Shown here: piece after piece, positions 1 through 8,183 of the stretch
Layout: each line of letters begins with the position of its first letter
Numbering within the stretch: the stretch's first letter is position 1
Assembly: GCA_029260165.1 (NCBI GenBank)
Contig: JAJDDT010000019.1
Location: 1-56,996 of the forward strand
DNA: 56,996 nucleotides
Origin: Phycisphaerae bacterium
GTDB taxonomy: Bacteria; Planctomycetota; Phycisphaerae; UBA1845
Direction of reading: 5' to 3'
The notes under the pieces: generated by a model
Seen by the model: the letters and a program-made list of their open reading frames with translations, nothing else
Database searches by the model: none
What the model was told of the DNA's origin: nothing
Made by a program: the position numbers and the translations under genes

Positions 1-203
1 GCTGGACTGAATCCGTCGTCACAAACCGTGCTGCGACAGCAAGTTGCACGTTGCGATTTGGTCCGCCTGCCGGTTGGTGGTGGGGTTTGGAACACTTCGT
101 CGATGGGGTTTCATTCGGACAGAGACGCGAATCAAGAAAACACCGACCGTACGATCCGCGAGTTCATCGGGTTCCCGAATTGGCAAACCGGAGCCGTCGA
201 CCG

Positions 204-473
204 ATGACCGAGCACAGCGAACGCATGCCGATTCACGTGGTGCTGCCCGACGGTGACGGTGGCTACACGGCGTGTCCGGAACTTCTCACCGAGGAAGAAG
301 CCATTCGGTATCTGCGGCTTGATATCGACGGCCCAGGCAATCCGCGTTTGACGCTTCGTTATTACCGGGAAAAAGGCGTGTTGCGGCCAAGTCGTGTAGG
401 GCGTCGACTGCGGTATCGTCGTGTCGAATTGGACCGATTCCTGGGGCTTGTAACGCCGTCCACGGCAGCGTGA
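204..473 (+). CDS. Excisionase/MerR-like winged-helix protein of an integrative element
   Basis: A protein of 89 residues from the ATG at 204; an internal ATG at 225 is a possible alternative. The segment after residue 26 (LTEEEAIRYLRLD, then TLRYYREKGVL and VGRRLRYRRVELDRFL) has the form of a small MerR-type or excisionase-type winged helix, in which a helix-turn-helix is followed by an Arg-rich wing. It lies 124 bp upstream of a tyrosine integrase in the same orientation, the usual place for a directionality factor that binds the attachment site and favours excision. It could instead regulate transcription of the integrase. The fold is inferred from sequence pattern only, and no clear ribosome binding site precedes either start. 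Confidence 0.65.
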   Translation: MTEHSERMPIHVVLPDGDGGYTACPELLTEEEAIRYLRLDIDGPGNPRLTLRYYREKGVLRPSRVGRRLRYRRVELDRFLGLVTPSTAA

Positions 474-597
474 ATCTGAGTTGAATATCTCGCTGAGAAC
501 TGGTAGCTCGTCTGGGTCGGCACGGTGATTAGGGCTGGTTACGAATTCGTTGATGCCGAACGGTCAAACGCAACCACAACACAAAGGATACGAACGA

Positions 598-1851
598 ATG
601 AAGACGAAGGTGATTCTGCTGCACGATCCCCGCAAGAGGCTGCCGTACGTTGTTCGCTGGTACGGCAAATTCGATCCGGCCATCGGCAAACAAAAACGCT
701 ACGGCAAGTCGTTCGAGTTGAAAAAAGACGCCGAACGATTCAAGACCAGCAAACAGGCCGAATTCAACAAGGGTGGGCGTCGTGACCGTCCAGTCGATAT
801 GACGCTCGGCCATTTCTGCGAAAAGTACATGCAGCGACGCCGACACGAATGGGCGGAAAAAACGCGATTGGCCGTTGAAGACCTCTGTAATCGATTCGTC
901 GCGTACTTCGGATGCGAGGCATCCCTGGCGGGGATCACACCGGATCGAGCCGCCGCATTCTGGTCGGATGCAAAGAAGGTCGATTCCCGTTGTCCGGGTG
1001 CCGAGTTGAGCAAATCCTCACGCAACGGCCTGCTTCGTTATTCTCGGACCATGTTTCGGTACGCCGTCACATGGGGCGATCTGGTCGCCAATCCGTTTGC
1101 CGAGATCAAACTGATTCGCGTCGGCAGAAAAAACCGACGGAAATGGCACTACATCACTCCGGCGGATTACTTTGGTCTGCTGAGGGTTGCCCCGACGCTG
1201 CGATGGAAAGTTTTCTACGCTGTCGCGTATACGTCCGGTGCCCGATTGGGTGAGCTGGTCAATCTCACCGAGGCCGACATCAACCTCAAAAAAGGTGTGC
1301 TGCGGATCGCGGACCGACCTGGCACCAATCAACTTCCACCGTTCAATCTCAAGGACCACGAAGAACGAATGGTGCCGCTTCCGCGTCACGCAATCAAACT
1401 TGTTCGTGGTTGGATCAAGCAAAGAGATTCAGCGTCACCGCTGTTGCTGTTGAGTACCGAACGATTCCACCACGTCCGACAACGGTGGATCGAATGCCAG
1501 AAAACCGGCAAGCCGTGGCTCAACGACTATATGACCAACAACCTGATTCGTGACATCCGAACGCACGCGAAGTGGGCGGGCATTGAGCTCGATGGCTCGC
1601 TCACCCTTCACTGCTTCCGAAAATCCGCAGGACAAAACTGGGCTCAGCATCTTCCGATGAACGTCGTGAAAGAGCTGATGGGTCACGCGGATATCAGCAC
1701 CACCGCGGAGTTCTACACGATGGTCGGCGAGGAGCACGAAGCGAAGGCCCAGTGGGTGACCGAGGCGATGATTTTGGACGCCGCCAAAAACAAAAAGGAC
1801 GCCCGTTGGACGCCAGGGCTGCAAATCGACCGGATTCGCAAGGTAGGATAG
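598..1851 (+). CDS. Tyrosine recombinase (integrase) of a tRNA-Lys-associated element
   Basis: A 417-residue site-specific recombinase of the phage-integrase family. The ATG at 598 is preferred because AAAGGA lies 9 bases upstream; a longer reading from a TTG at 550 adds 16 residues without support. The N-terminal part (about residues 1-65) resembles an arm-binding/AP2-like beta domain (VVRWYGKFDP), followed by a SAM-like core-binding domain. Catalytic residues visible are R216 (SGARLGEL), H338 and R341 (LHCFRKS), H363 (MGHAD) and the nucleophile Y373 (EFYTMV). The gene ends 47 bp from the 3' end of a tRNA-Lys gene, so it probably integrated there, with the rest of the element extending leftward out of the window. 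Confidence 0.9.
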   Translation: MKTKVILLHDPRKRLPYVVRWYGKFDPAIGKQKRYGKSFELKKDAERFKTSKQAEFNKGGRRDRPVDMTLGHFCEKYMQRRRHEWAEKTRLAVEDLCNRFVAYFGCEASLAGITPDRAAAFWSDAKKVDSRCPGAELSKSSRNGLLRYSRTMFRYAVTWGDLVANPFAEIKLIRVGRKNRRKWHYITPADYFGLLRVAPTLRWKVFYAVAYTSGARLGELVNLTEADINLKKGVLRIADRPGTNQLPPFNLKDHEERMVPLPRHAIKLVRGWIKQRDSASPLLLLSTERFHHVRQRWIECQKTGKPWLNDYMTNNLIRDIRTHAKWAGIELDGSLTLHCFRKSAGQNWAQHLPMNVVKELMGHADISTTAEFYTMVGEEHEAKAQWVTEAMILDAAKNKKDARWTPGLQIDRIRKVG

Positions 1852-1897
1852 CAGTGCGGAAGGACGTAACGTTTTATAACACAAAGAGATGTGGGAT

Positions 1898-1970
<73 letters not shown>

Positions 1971-2016
1971 TCGTCCCCCTTTTACCAAACCGCCCGATCA
2001 CCGTCAACCAGCCGCC

Positions 2017-2586
2017 TTATTCCGGTTCGTGGCTCAACGCCTCCCCGCACTCCGGACAGCGCCCCGATTCGTTGCCCGTGAGGTCGTATGTGCAGTTCGT
2101 GCAGACCGTCTGGTTGAGAACCCGTTCGATTTCAAGGTTTGTATAACAACCGTACCAAACCGGCCGGAATCCGGACCGCTCAAGTCCACGGTACACATCC
2201 AGGAAAACGCGACTTGCGACGAACAGTCCGAACAATGGTACTAGGGCAAAGAAGCCCCATACTACTGCCTCCACCGAATGTCGCCCCCAAGCGGTATTGA
2301 GCAGGACAACCGAGACGGCGATGGCTACATGACAAAGCGTCAACGACGCGATACCCACCCACATGATATCAAACCGATTGAAATGGCCTGGAATGATCGA
2401 AAGGCCAATGATTGCCAAGAATGCCGCGAAGAGAATCCAGACAGCGTTGTAGCGTCGGGCCAGCACACGAATGTCCCCGACCTGGGCTTGTAGTGCTTCA
2501 AGCCATTGCTGTTGCGTAGGCTTTTCCTGCTCCAGCGATTTGAACCACTTGTCTGACTTCTTGAACCAGACGTCCAACTTTCCCAT
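2017..2586 (-). CDS. Three-TM membrane protein with C-terminal zinc ribbon
   Basis: A 189-residue protein. The ATG at 2586 is chosen because AGGTG sits 6 bases before it, overlapping the stop of the upstream gene; a GTG at 2595 immediately after that stop would add three residues. It has a charged N-terminal helix (residues 1-45), three membrane segments (about 48-67, 75-96 and 108-128), then a cytosolic-type zinc ribbon with C162, C165, C177 and C180 (CTNC..YDLTG..CPEC). The same CxxC-YxLTG-CPECG signature occurs in the protein at 9673-11025. It is directly downstream of, and probably translationally coupled to, the exported CxxCH protein gene. I do not recognise a specific function; a structural or sensing role at the membrane is possible. 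Confidence 0.75.
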   Translation of the reverse strand: MGKLDVWFKKSDKWFKSLEQEKPTQQQWLEALQAQVGDIRVLARRYNAVWILFAAFLAIIGLSIIPGHFNRFDIMWVGIASLTLCHVAIAVSVVLLNTAWGRHSVEAVVWGFFALVPLFGLFVASRVFLDVYRGLERSGFRPVWYGCYTNLEIERVLNQTVCTNCTYDLTGNESGRCPECGEALSHEPE

Positions 2587-2595
2587 CTTCGTCAC

Positions 2596-3387
2596 CTATT
2601 TCTCAGCGTGTACAGGTTCAAACCCGGCGCCGTTATTCCTGCGGGATCTCAGGTGTTTTTTGAGTTGTTTGACGAGATCGCGCGGCGGGGTGTCGGTCTT
2701 GTCGGCGGGATGGTGAAACGTTGTGATTTCGTCCCAGTCTTTCACGCGATCCTTGTCGGCGTCGGTGCGGCGGGATTTTTTCAGGCGGATAAGGATGTCG
2801 TCTCCGGTGTCGCTGGATTTTTTGCGGCGACGCCTTGCTTTTCCGGAACCGCGATTTTGACGATCAGATTTCCCGGAATCGTGGTTTTTGAGTGACTCGC
2901 CGAAGGCATTGTGTGGTGCACGTTCCCGGCCTGGCTGGGGAAAGGCGGCGACGGATTCGTGGCAGAGTTTGCATGTGATCACACGTTCGATGCGGGAGTG
3001 GGTGTCGTTGCGGTCGTTGCCGGCGGATGGGCTGGTGCTCGCAAGGATTTCGATCCAGTTGGCGATCCCGTCGCCGTCAATGTCGATGCGGTCGGATGAC
3101 TGTTGCTTCTGTTCGTCCGATGCCGTCAGGCTTGGGGATCCCTCAAATGCACGCACGCGGGCCTGGATGGATTCGTCGTCGCCTTCGTCGGCGATGTGCT
3201 GCCCGTAGGTTGTCAGGGTGGGGCCTGCGCTGTCGGTGTGGCAATCGGTGCAGCGGATGTTTTGGGTGATCAGCTCGAATTTGAGGCTTTCGAAATGGAT
3301 CGGCTTGGCGAAGACGGATTGGCTGACCATCCAGGGTGCAATCAGGACTATGAGGGCAATGAGGCCGATTCCGGTGGTGCGGGACAT
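2596..3387 (-). CDS. Exported CxxCH (c-type haem motif) protein with calcium-binding-like loops
   Basis: A 263-residue protein with a signal peptide (residues 1-27, ending VFA). Two haem-attachment motifs are visible: C46-C49-H50 (CTDCH) and C139-C142-H143 (CKLCH). Each is accompanied by a DxDxDG-type loop (DIDGDGIANW near 102-111, DADKDRVKDW near 210), like EF-hand or thrombospondin type 3 repeats. The region between and the C-terminus are rich in Lys, Arg and Asp. The start is supported by AAGGAG 6 bases upstream. It is probably a periplasmic low-complexity cytochrome c or electron-transfer protein; haem loading is inferred from the motifs. The ATG at 3387 lies under a plausible promoter at 3420-3449, and the downstream gene at 2586 follows with no gap. 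Confidence 0.75.
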   Translation of the reverse strand: MSRTTGIGLIALIVLIAPWMVSQSVFAKPIHFESLKFELITQNIRCTDCHTDSAGPTLTTYGQHIADEGDDESIQARVRAFEGSPSLTASDEQKQQSSDRIDIDGDGIANWIEILASTSPSAGNDRNDTHSRIERVITCKLCHESVAAFPQPGRERAPHNAFGESLKNHDSGKSDRQNRGSGKARRRRKKSSDTGDDILIRLKKSRRTDADKDRVKDWDEITTFHHPADKTDTPPRDLVKQLKKHLRSRRNNGAGFEPVHAEK

Positions 3388-3688
3388 TGGAGGCTCCTTA
3401 TGAGACGTTCGAGCCCGGCATCGTAGGCAGGACGGTCGTGGGCGGTCAATGGTGATAATCTGGGCATATTGGCGGAAATGGCAAGGCCTGGGGCATTTGG
3501 ATGGAGTCGTTACCCGCGTTCGGTCGATGAAAGTGGGGAGATTATCGGACAGTTTCCCGTTTTGGTCAGGTTGCTAACTTCATCGGTGTCCCATCGAAGC
3601 CGATGAGACACGGGTCGTCCGGCTTGCTGATGCGGAAGTACGTTCGTTCGTGTTGGCGGCTATTTGCGAAATTGTCCGGCTATCAACC
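3388..3688. other. Intergenic region between divergent genes
   Basis: 301 bases separate the exported CxxCH gene (minus) from the propeller lipoprotein gene (plus). Apart from the minus-strand promoter candidate at 3420-3449 I see no RNA gene, repeat or short ORF with a ribosome binding site. The + strand promoter for the lipoprotein was not clear by eye. Confidence 0.5.
3420..3449 (-). promoter_or_regulatory. Sigma-70-like promoter candidate for the CxxCH operon
   Basis: On the minus strand TTGACC and TACGAT are separated by 18 bases. The predicted start would leave a leader of about 25 bases containing the AAGGAG ribosome binding site. Identified by eye only. Confidence 0.4.
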
Positions 3689-4858
3689 ATGAATCGAAAG
3701 AACCTGGCAAAATTGTGCCGAATCGGGCTGTTGACGTTCGCTGTTATCGCAGCGGGTTGTTTTCAGCAGCGGTCATCCAAGCCATCGACTGTGATGGTCG
3801 TTCGTCAGTCTCCCAAGCCTGCGTTGGCGGCTCGGCGGGATGCTCAGGTGACGTTGTTCGGGGGTTTGCCGCGACGTGGCGAGGGCGGGTTCCGTGGTAG
3901 GGCGATGGGTTCGATGTTGCAGCATTCGTTTGCCCGCGAAGGGGCGGATTTCGATATTCGGCTGGATCGCAGCGGGGAGCGGTTTGTCTTTTCGTCGACG
4001 CGTCACAGTCCGAATCCGGATATTTACATCAAAAGTGTGGATGGGACGGCGGTGACGCAGTTGACGCTGGATTCCGCGGCTGACCTGCACCCGCAGCTTA
4101 GCCCTGACGGGAAATATCTGGCGTTTGCGAGCAACAGGACCGGAAACTGGGACATTTGGGTTATCGGACTTGGGGGTCAGAAGCCGATTCAGGTCACCAA
4201 TTCTCCGATGGACGAGATGCATCCGAGCTGGTCGCCGGATGGGAGTCGGATTGTTTATTGTGCGCGTCCTGCGATGACGGGTCAGTGGGAGCTGTGGATA
4301 GCACCTGCGCAGAAAAATGCGACACCGACGTATATCGGGGTTGGGGTGTTTCCGGAGTGGTCGCCGGTGGATGACACGATTCTGTTTCAGCGATCGCGTC
4401 AGCGTGGGAGTCGGTGGTTCAGCGTCTGGACGGTGCAGTTGATTGGCAATGAGCCTCGGTATCCGACGGAATTGGTGGCGAGTGCTGATTTTGCGGCCAT
4501 TCTGCCGTCGTGGAGTCATGACGGGATGCAGATTGCGTACACGACGGTTTCGAGCGTTCCTGATACGGATCCTGAGTTTGGCGCGATGTTTGAGCGTGCG
4601 GACATCTGGGTTGTTGATTCGGACGGTGGGAATCGGATTCGGTTGACGGATGGACTGACGCAGAATTTCGGACCTGCGTGGTCTCCGGACGGCAGGGTTT
4701 TCTTCACAAGCTCGCGCAGTGGCCATGAAAATATCTGGAGTGTGTTGCCGTCGACTGCTCCTGCGTCGGATCCGCCGATGACGGGTGTGGTGCGTCGTCA
4801 ACAATTGCGGCGGGGTATTCGGACGGTGTCCGATGGTCCGTCGGCCGGCGAGAAATGA
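3689..4858 (+). CDS. TolB-like beta-propeller lipoprotein (PD40 repeats)
   Basis: A 389-residue protein from the ATG at 3689. The N-terminus is a lipoprotein signal with lipobox VIAAGC (C24). Residues from about 75 onward carry repeated WD40-like/PD40 blades of the form SPDGKYLAFASNRTG-WDIWV, SWSPDGSRIVY, SWSHDGMQIAYTT and AWSPDGRVFFTSSRSG. These resemble the C-terminal propeller of TolB, but the TolB N-terminal domain is missing, so this is a TolB-like propeller anchored to a membrane, not TolB itself. Partner binding at the cell envelope is the likely role. It is followed after 127 bp by another lipoprotein gene that could use the same transcript. Confidence 0.8.
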   Translation: MNRKNLAKLCRIGLLTFAVIAAGCFQQRSSKPSTVMVVRQSPKPALAARRDAQVTLFGGLPRRGEGGFRGRAMGSMLQHSFAREGADFDIRLDRSGERFVFSSTRHSPNPDIYIKSVDGTAVTQLTLDSAADLHPQLSPDGKYLAFASNRTGNWDIWVIGLGGQKPIQVTNSPMDEMHPSWSPDGSRIVYCARPAMTGQWELWIAPAQKNATPTYIGVGVFPEWSPVDDTILFQRSRQRGSRWFSVWTVQLIGNEPRYPTELVASADFAAILPSWSHDGMQIAYTTVSSVPDTDPEFGAMFERADIWVVDSDGGNRIRLTDGLTQNFGPAWSPDGRVFFTSSRSGHENIWSVLPSTAPASDPPMTGVVRRQQLRRGIRTVSDGPSAGEK

Positions 4859-4985
4859 ATGATGATAAATCGTGTTGCCTTTGTGTTGATCGTTAAGGCG
4901 GCGTGGCGATTAGACGATGAGAGTTGAGTAGCAAGGTCCGTGTACGGAGTGCGGAGCACTTCGGGGCTTTTGGAGAGGATCACGG

Positions 4986-5699
4986 ATGATCCGGTTGGGT
5001 TTTGTTCTGATGGCGGTCGCGATGTTTGGCGGCTGCGTTGAGAAGCGTGTTGTTGAGCCGGTGATGCTGGTGAACGACACATGGGGCCCGATGAAGATCG
5101 CGGTTGCCCCTGCGTTGAATCAGAGCGGCTCGGCTGATGTGGACCTCAATCGGGTCGGGGACCTGATGGCCAGTGAATTGAGCTACGTTGAGAACGTGGC
5201 GGTGATTCCGGTTAATCGTGTTCTCGCGGCGTTGGTTGATCAGGGTCGAACTCGAATTGAGTCGCCTGGTCACGCGTTGGAGATTGGGACGATATTGGGT
5301 GCGGACGCCGTGTTGGTGTTTGCGATTACGGAGTATGACGCATATGAACCGATCGTTGGCATCACAGCACAACTGTATGGCCGAACAGGGTATCGGACAG
5401 CTTCATACGATCCGGTCGCGGAATCAAGACGCGCCTCGCCAGGTGGGTCCGGAAACGGATTCAGTCCGCTCGCGCCGATCGCGCAAACGGGACAGGTTTT
5501 CAACGCTTCGCACGAATGGTTGTGCGAGGAAATTAAGCGATTCGCTTCTGTTCGATCCGCCGACGCTCGTGCGTTCCATTGGCGGAAGTACGTTGCGAGT
5601 CAGCAATACTTTCTCCGGTTCTGCTGCCACCAGACGATTCGTTCGTTAATTGGAATAGAACCACAGGAGGAGGCGTCTTCGGCCGATAGGTTGGAGTAG
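4986..5699 (+). CDS. Small lipoprotein related to CsgG/LpoB-type envelope proteins
   Basis: A 237-residue lipoprotein: MIRLGFVLMAVAMFGGC gives a lipobox with C17. Residues about 35-125 follow the alternating strand/helix pattern of the CsgG/LpoB/TolB-N-like fold (MKIAVAPALNQSG, DLMASELSYVENVAVIP, GTILGADAVLVFAITEYD), meaning a domain that builds a small alpha/beta unit at the outer membrane or cell wall. The last 100 residues are less regular and include several Arg and Ser. A GGAGAGG sequence precedes the ATG at 4986. The family call rests on pattern, so the function (envelope assembly or activation of a wall enzyme) is inference. A 69-residue gene starts 4 bp after its stop. Confidence 0.6.
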   Translation: MIRLGFVLMAVAMFGGCVEKRVVEPVMLVNDTWGPMKIAVAPALNQSGSADVDLNRVGDLMASELSYVENVAVIPVNRVLAALVDQGRTRIESPGHALEIGTILGADAVLVFAITEYDAYEPIVGITAQLYGRTGYRTASYDPVAESRRASPGGSGNGFSPLAPIAQTGQVFNASHEWLCEEIKRFASVRSADARAFHWRKYVASQQYFLRFCCHQTIRSLIGIEPQEEASSADRLE

Positions 5700-5703
5700 A
5701 ACG

Positions 5704-5913
5704 ATGATGAGTGAAACGAGACAACTGTCACTGGTGAAAGGCGAAGAGCGGTATGTATTCCGTTATACGTCAGGCACCGAAGCTACGGTCATCGACGCGT
5801 TTGCGACGATGGCTTCGGACCGGTCGAGTCAGTTTGACTGGTTTGATGCGGCAGTGTTGAGTTATCAGATGGGCCGACGTTTGGAGAAGGAACTCGACAG
5901 AGTCGCCATGTAG
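5704..5913 (+). CDS. 69-residue conserved-looking hypothetical protein
   Basis: A small acidic protein of 69 residues (LVKGEERYVFRYTSGTEATV, then DRSSQFDWFDAAVLSYQMGR, ending in a charged helix). GGAG lies 8 bases before the ATGATG start, and the gene begins 4 bp after the lipoprotein gene, so it is very likely co-translated. No signal peptide, membrane segment or known motif is visible. The composition (balanced hydrophobic and charged residues) looks like a folded cytoplasmic protein and not a spurious frame. Function unknown. Confidence 0.65.
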   Translation: MMSETRQLSLVKGEERYVFRYTSGTEATVIDAFATMASDRSSQFDWFDAAVLSYQMGRRLEKELDRVAM

Positions 5914-5957
5914 GGCGGCCGGCCGGTTGGTTTTTGTGCCATAGGATTGTGTGACAG

Positions 5958-5985
5958 AAAAAAGGCATCGTTGGCCCGAGATGCC
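5958..5985 (-). terminator. Intrinsic terminator-shaped hairpin reading on the minus strand
   Basis: GGCATC/GATGCC with a 10-base loop is followed on the minus strand by six T residues (5963-5958). Outer GACAG/CTGTC arms lie beyond the T run. The nearby genes are all on the plus strand, so it would stop antisense transcription coming from the recombinase gene. Confidence 0.45.
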
Positions 5986-6055
5986 CTGTCGATAAGCCGA
6001 TTTTATGGCGGGATGTTAGTCGTGCGGGGAATCGCCAAAGCACGGTGATGCGAAT

Positions 6056-7066
6056 ATGAGTCAAAATGCCCTAGTCACCGAGTTCCTGAACTACCTCAAC
6101 TTTGAGAGGCACTTCTCGCCACACACTGCCAAGTGTTACGGCGCTGACCTTGCACAGTTCTGTGCGTTTTTGGTTGGCGAGATTGGTGGTGGAGCGAGTC
6201 AGCCTGCTGCAACCGCGGCGCCGTCCCTTGGATTCAGTGCGGGACAAAGCGTCAGCAACCAGCAGGCGGCGACAGCCGTGGTGCCCAAGGTTGACATTCG
6301 ACAACGAATGCTCGCGGTTGCGACGGAGGACGTGAAGTCATTCCTTGCGTTTTTGAACCAGCAGAATTACTCGAAGTCGACGACTGCGAGAAAGCTGGCA
6401 ACGCTGCGGAGTTTCTACAAGTTCTGTGTGCGTCGCAATTTCATCGAGAGCAATCCGTTGACGTCGATTCGGATGCCCAAGCAGGACAAGCGGTTGCCCA
6501 AATTCCTGGAAGTGGAAGAGGTGACCCGCCTTTTGCAGACGCCCGATGACAACACGCTTCTGGGTGCTCGCGACCGTGCGATGCTGGAGGTGATGTACTC
6601 GACGGGGATTCGGGTCAGCGAGCTTGTCGATCTGAATATTGACGACGTCGATTTTGACGGTCAGATTGTCAGTATTCGCGGCAAGGGCAAGAAGCAGCGG
6701 AATTCGCCGATCGGTCCGACCGCGTTGGGTGCGATTCAGCGATACACGGAAATGCGCAAGGCTGATCCGCGTAATGCATCGTTTGATGCGATCGCAATGT
6801 TTGTGAACAAGCACGGTCAGCGGCTTAGCACGCGAAGTGTTCGCCGGAAACTGGACAAGTACCTGCAGATTGCCGGTCTTGATCCGTCGATCTCGCCGCA
6901 CACGCTGCGTCACAGTTTTGCGACGCACATGCTCGACAAGGGTGCGGACCTGCGGAGTGTGCAGGAATTGCTCGGTCACCAGTCACTATCGACGACGCAG
7001 ATCTACACACATGTGACGACGGAGCGCATGAAAAAAGCGTACGAGGATGCTCATCCGCGGGGGTAA
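6056..7066 (+). CDS. xerD: XerC/XerD-type tyrosine recombinase with a linker insertion
   Basis: A 336-residue recombinase; the usual Xer length is near 300. The N-terminal SAM-like DNA-binding domain starts TEFLNYLNFERHFSPHTAKC and is interrupted at about residues 42-84 by an Ala/Gln/Ser-rich stretch. The helix bundle then resumes (DVKSFLAFLNQQNYSKSTTA). Catalytic residues are R186 (TGIRVSEL), the Lys in GKGKKQR, H282 and R285 (PHTLRHSFA), H308 (LGHQS) and Y317 (IYTHV), all intact. It would resolve chromosome dimers at dif with FtsK. The C-terminus cannot tell XerC from XerD with certainty, and a second Xer gene is not in the window. A strong terminator follows at 7108. Confidence 0.88.
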   Translation: MSQNALVTEFLNYLNFERHFSPHTAKCYGADLAQFCAFLVGEIGGGASQPAATAAPSLGFSAGQSVSNQQAATAVVPKVDIRQRMLAVATEDVKSFLAFLNQQNYSKSTTARKLATLRSFYKFCVRRNFIESNPLTSIRMPKQDKRLPKFLEVEEVTRLLQTPDDNTLLGARDRAMLEVMYSTGIRVSELVDLNIDDVDFDGQIVSIRGKGKKQRNSPIGPTALGAIQRYTEMRKADPRNASFDAIAMFVNKHGQRLSTRSVRRKLDKYLQIAGLDPSISPHTLRHSFATHMLDKGADLRSVQELLGHQSLSTTQIYTHVTTERMKKAYEDAHPRG

Positions 7067-7107
7067 CCGCTCGCGGCTTGCGATAAATCAAAAGGGTGCA
7101 CGGCTCC

Positions 7108-7151
7108 TGGCCACGATGTTCATCAAAGAGCGTCGTGGCCAACGCCTTTTT
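7108..7151 (+). terminator. Rho-independent terminator after the Xer gene
   Basis: Perfect nine-base arms TGGCCACGA/TCGTGGCCA (7108-7116 and 7133-7141) enclose a 16-base loop and are followed by a run of five T at 7147-7151, 42 bases after the recombinase stop codon. Confidence 0.75.
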
Positions 7152-7310
7152 ACGCGTGTTGTACTGTCTCATGCCTGCTGCTGTCGTTCCGATAAGCAAT
7201 CCATATCCCCGGAAATAACCGTCCTATAACCTATATCGCGCAATATTGGCTTCTATTGATCTGTCCGTTTGGCTACCATTGAACGGAGGATCGGGGGAAG
7301 GAAGCCAATC

Positions 7311-8174
7311 ATGGGTCGGGTTCTGACGTTTTGTGTATTGCTGGGTGTTGTGGTCTGTTCGGGTTGCGGGTTGAGTGTTTGGCCTTTGCCGGGTACGAAT
7401 CGTGCGCCGTTGATTCTGACGGCGGATATCGGAGAAACGGCTGACGGGAAGTTGTTCATCAGGGCGAGCATACATGACCCCAATCAGGATGACCTTGAGA
7501 TTGTCCTGGAGCAGATCAACGGTCCGTTCGCGCTTCGGCGGATGGATCGTCGAATCGGTGGGTTGCTGCAGGCGGAATTTGAGCCGACCGAGGCGGGGTT
7601 TTATGCGTTTGAGCTGACGGTCGGTGATGGTGAGTTTGAGACGGCGATTGAGTTGGGAATGCGCGTTGGGAACGATGATTCCGTTGACGACGTGGATCGT
7701 GACGGGTTGGCGGTGCGACTTCCACCGACCGGGGTTTTTCCGATTCGGTTGTCCGGGCAGGTGTTGGCGGATGAGGGGTTGGCTCCTTTCGCCCTGGATG
7801 GTGAGTTGGTGATTCTGGCGGACGGGCTTGATGGGGTGGCGGTTGAGCTGCGGACGTTTTCAGTGCCTCGCGGGACGTTGGCGTCGCCGGGGTCGGTGAC
7901 GCTGAGCACGCAGGACGTCGATGGCGTTCTGCTGGACGTGTTTTTGTTTGACAACGAGTTGGTTTTGGTTGGTCCGGTTGCGTTGCGAAGATCGCCGGGT
8001 CGTTTCAAGACGGCGGAGTTTCGGGCGGGCGGGTTTGATGTGGTCAGCGCGGTGGTTCGGGTTGAATTCGCGGGCGACGGCGTTCGGGGTACGGTCGCAT
8101 TGTCGTCGAACGAGGTGCCGATTGATCTGCTGCCCGACGTGGCTGCGTATTTTGCCCAATTCGTGAGTCGGTAG
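7311..8174 (+). CDS. Lipoprotein with PKD/Ig-like domain, function unknown
   Basis: A 287-residue lipoprotein from the ATG at 7311, with GGAAGG upstream. The lipobox is VVCSGC (C19). Residues about 28-125 read as an Ig-like/PKD beta-sandwich (RAPLILTADIG, SIHDPNQDDLEIVLEQ, EAGFYAFELTVGDGEFE), of the kind that uses a xDPDxD loop and a VxDG strand. The C-terminal half is beta-rich and has two acidic stretches. No catalytic residues are evident. It is likely a surface-attached or periplasmic structural protein. Its stop is 9 bp from that of the convergent beta-helix gene. Confidence 0.65.
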   Translation: MGRVLTFCVLLGVVVCSGCGLSVWPLPGTNRAPLILTADIGETADGKLFIRASIHDPNQDDLEIVLEQINGPFALRRMDRRIGGLLQAEFEPTEAGFYAFELTVGDGEFETAIELGMRVGNDDSVDDVDRDGLAVRLPPTGVFPIRLSGQVLADEGLAPFALDGELVILADGLDGVAVELRTFSVPRGTLASPGSVTLSTQDVDGVLLDVFLFDNELVLVGPVALRRSPGRFKTAEFRAGGFDVVSAVVRVEFAGDGVRGTVALSSNEVPIDLLPDVAAYFAQFVSR

Positions 8175-8183
8175 CGTCGGTCG

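Noticed and set aside
391-410. Segment similar to the tRNA-Lys 3' end (GTCGTGTAGGGC) as possible second att site
   Set aside because: Lies inside the coding sequence of the excisionase-like gene, has an indel relative to the tRNA, and is too close to the integrase to be the distal att.
3773-4804. Open frame of 343 codons opposite the propeller lipoprotein
   Set aside because: Arg/His-rich mirror image of a clear PD40 protein; no start signal.
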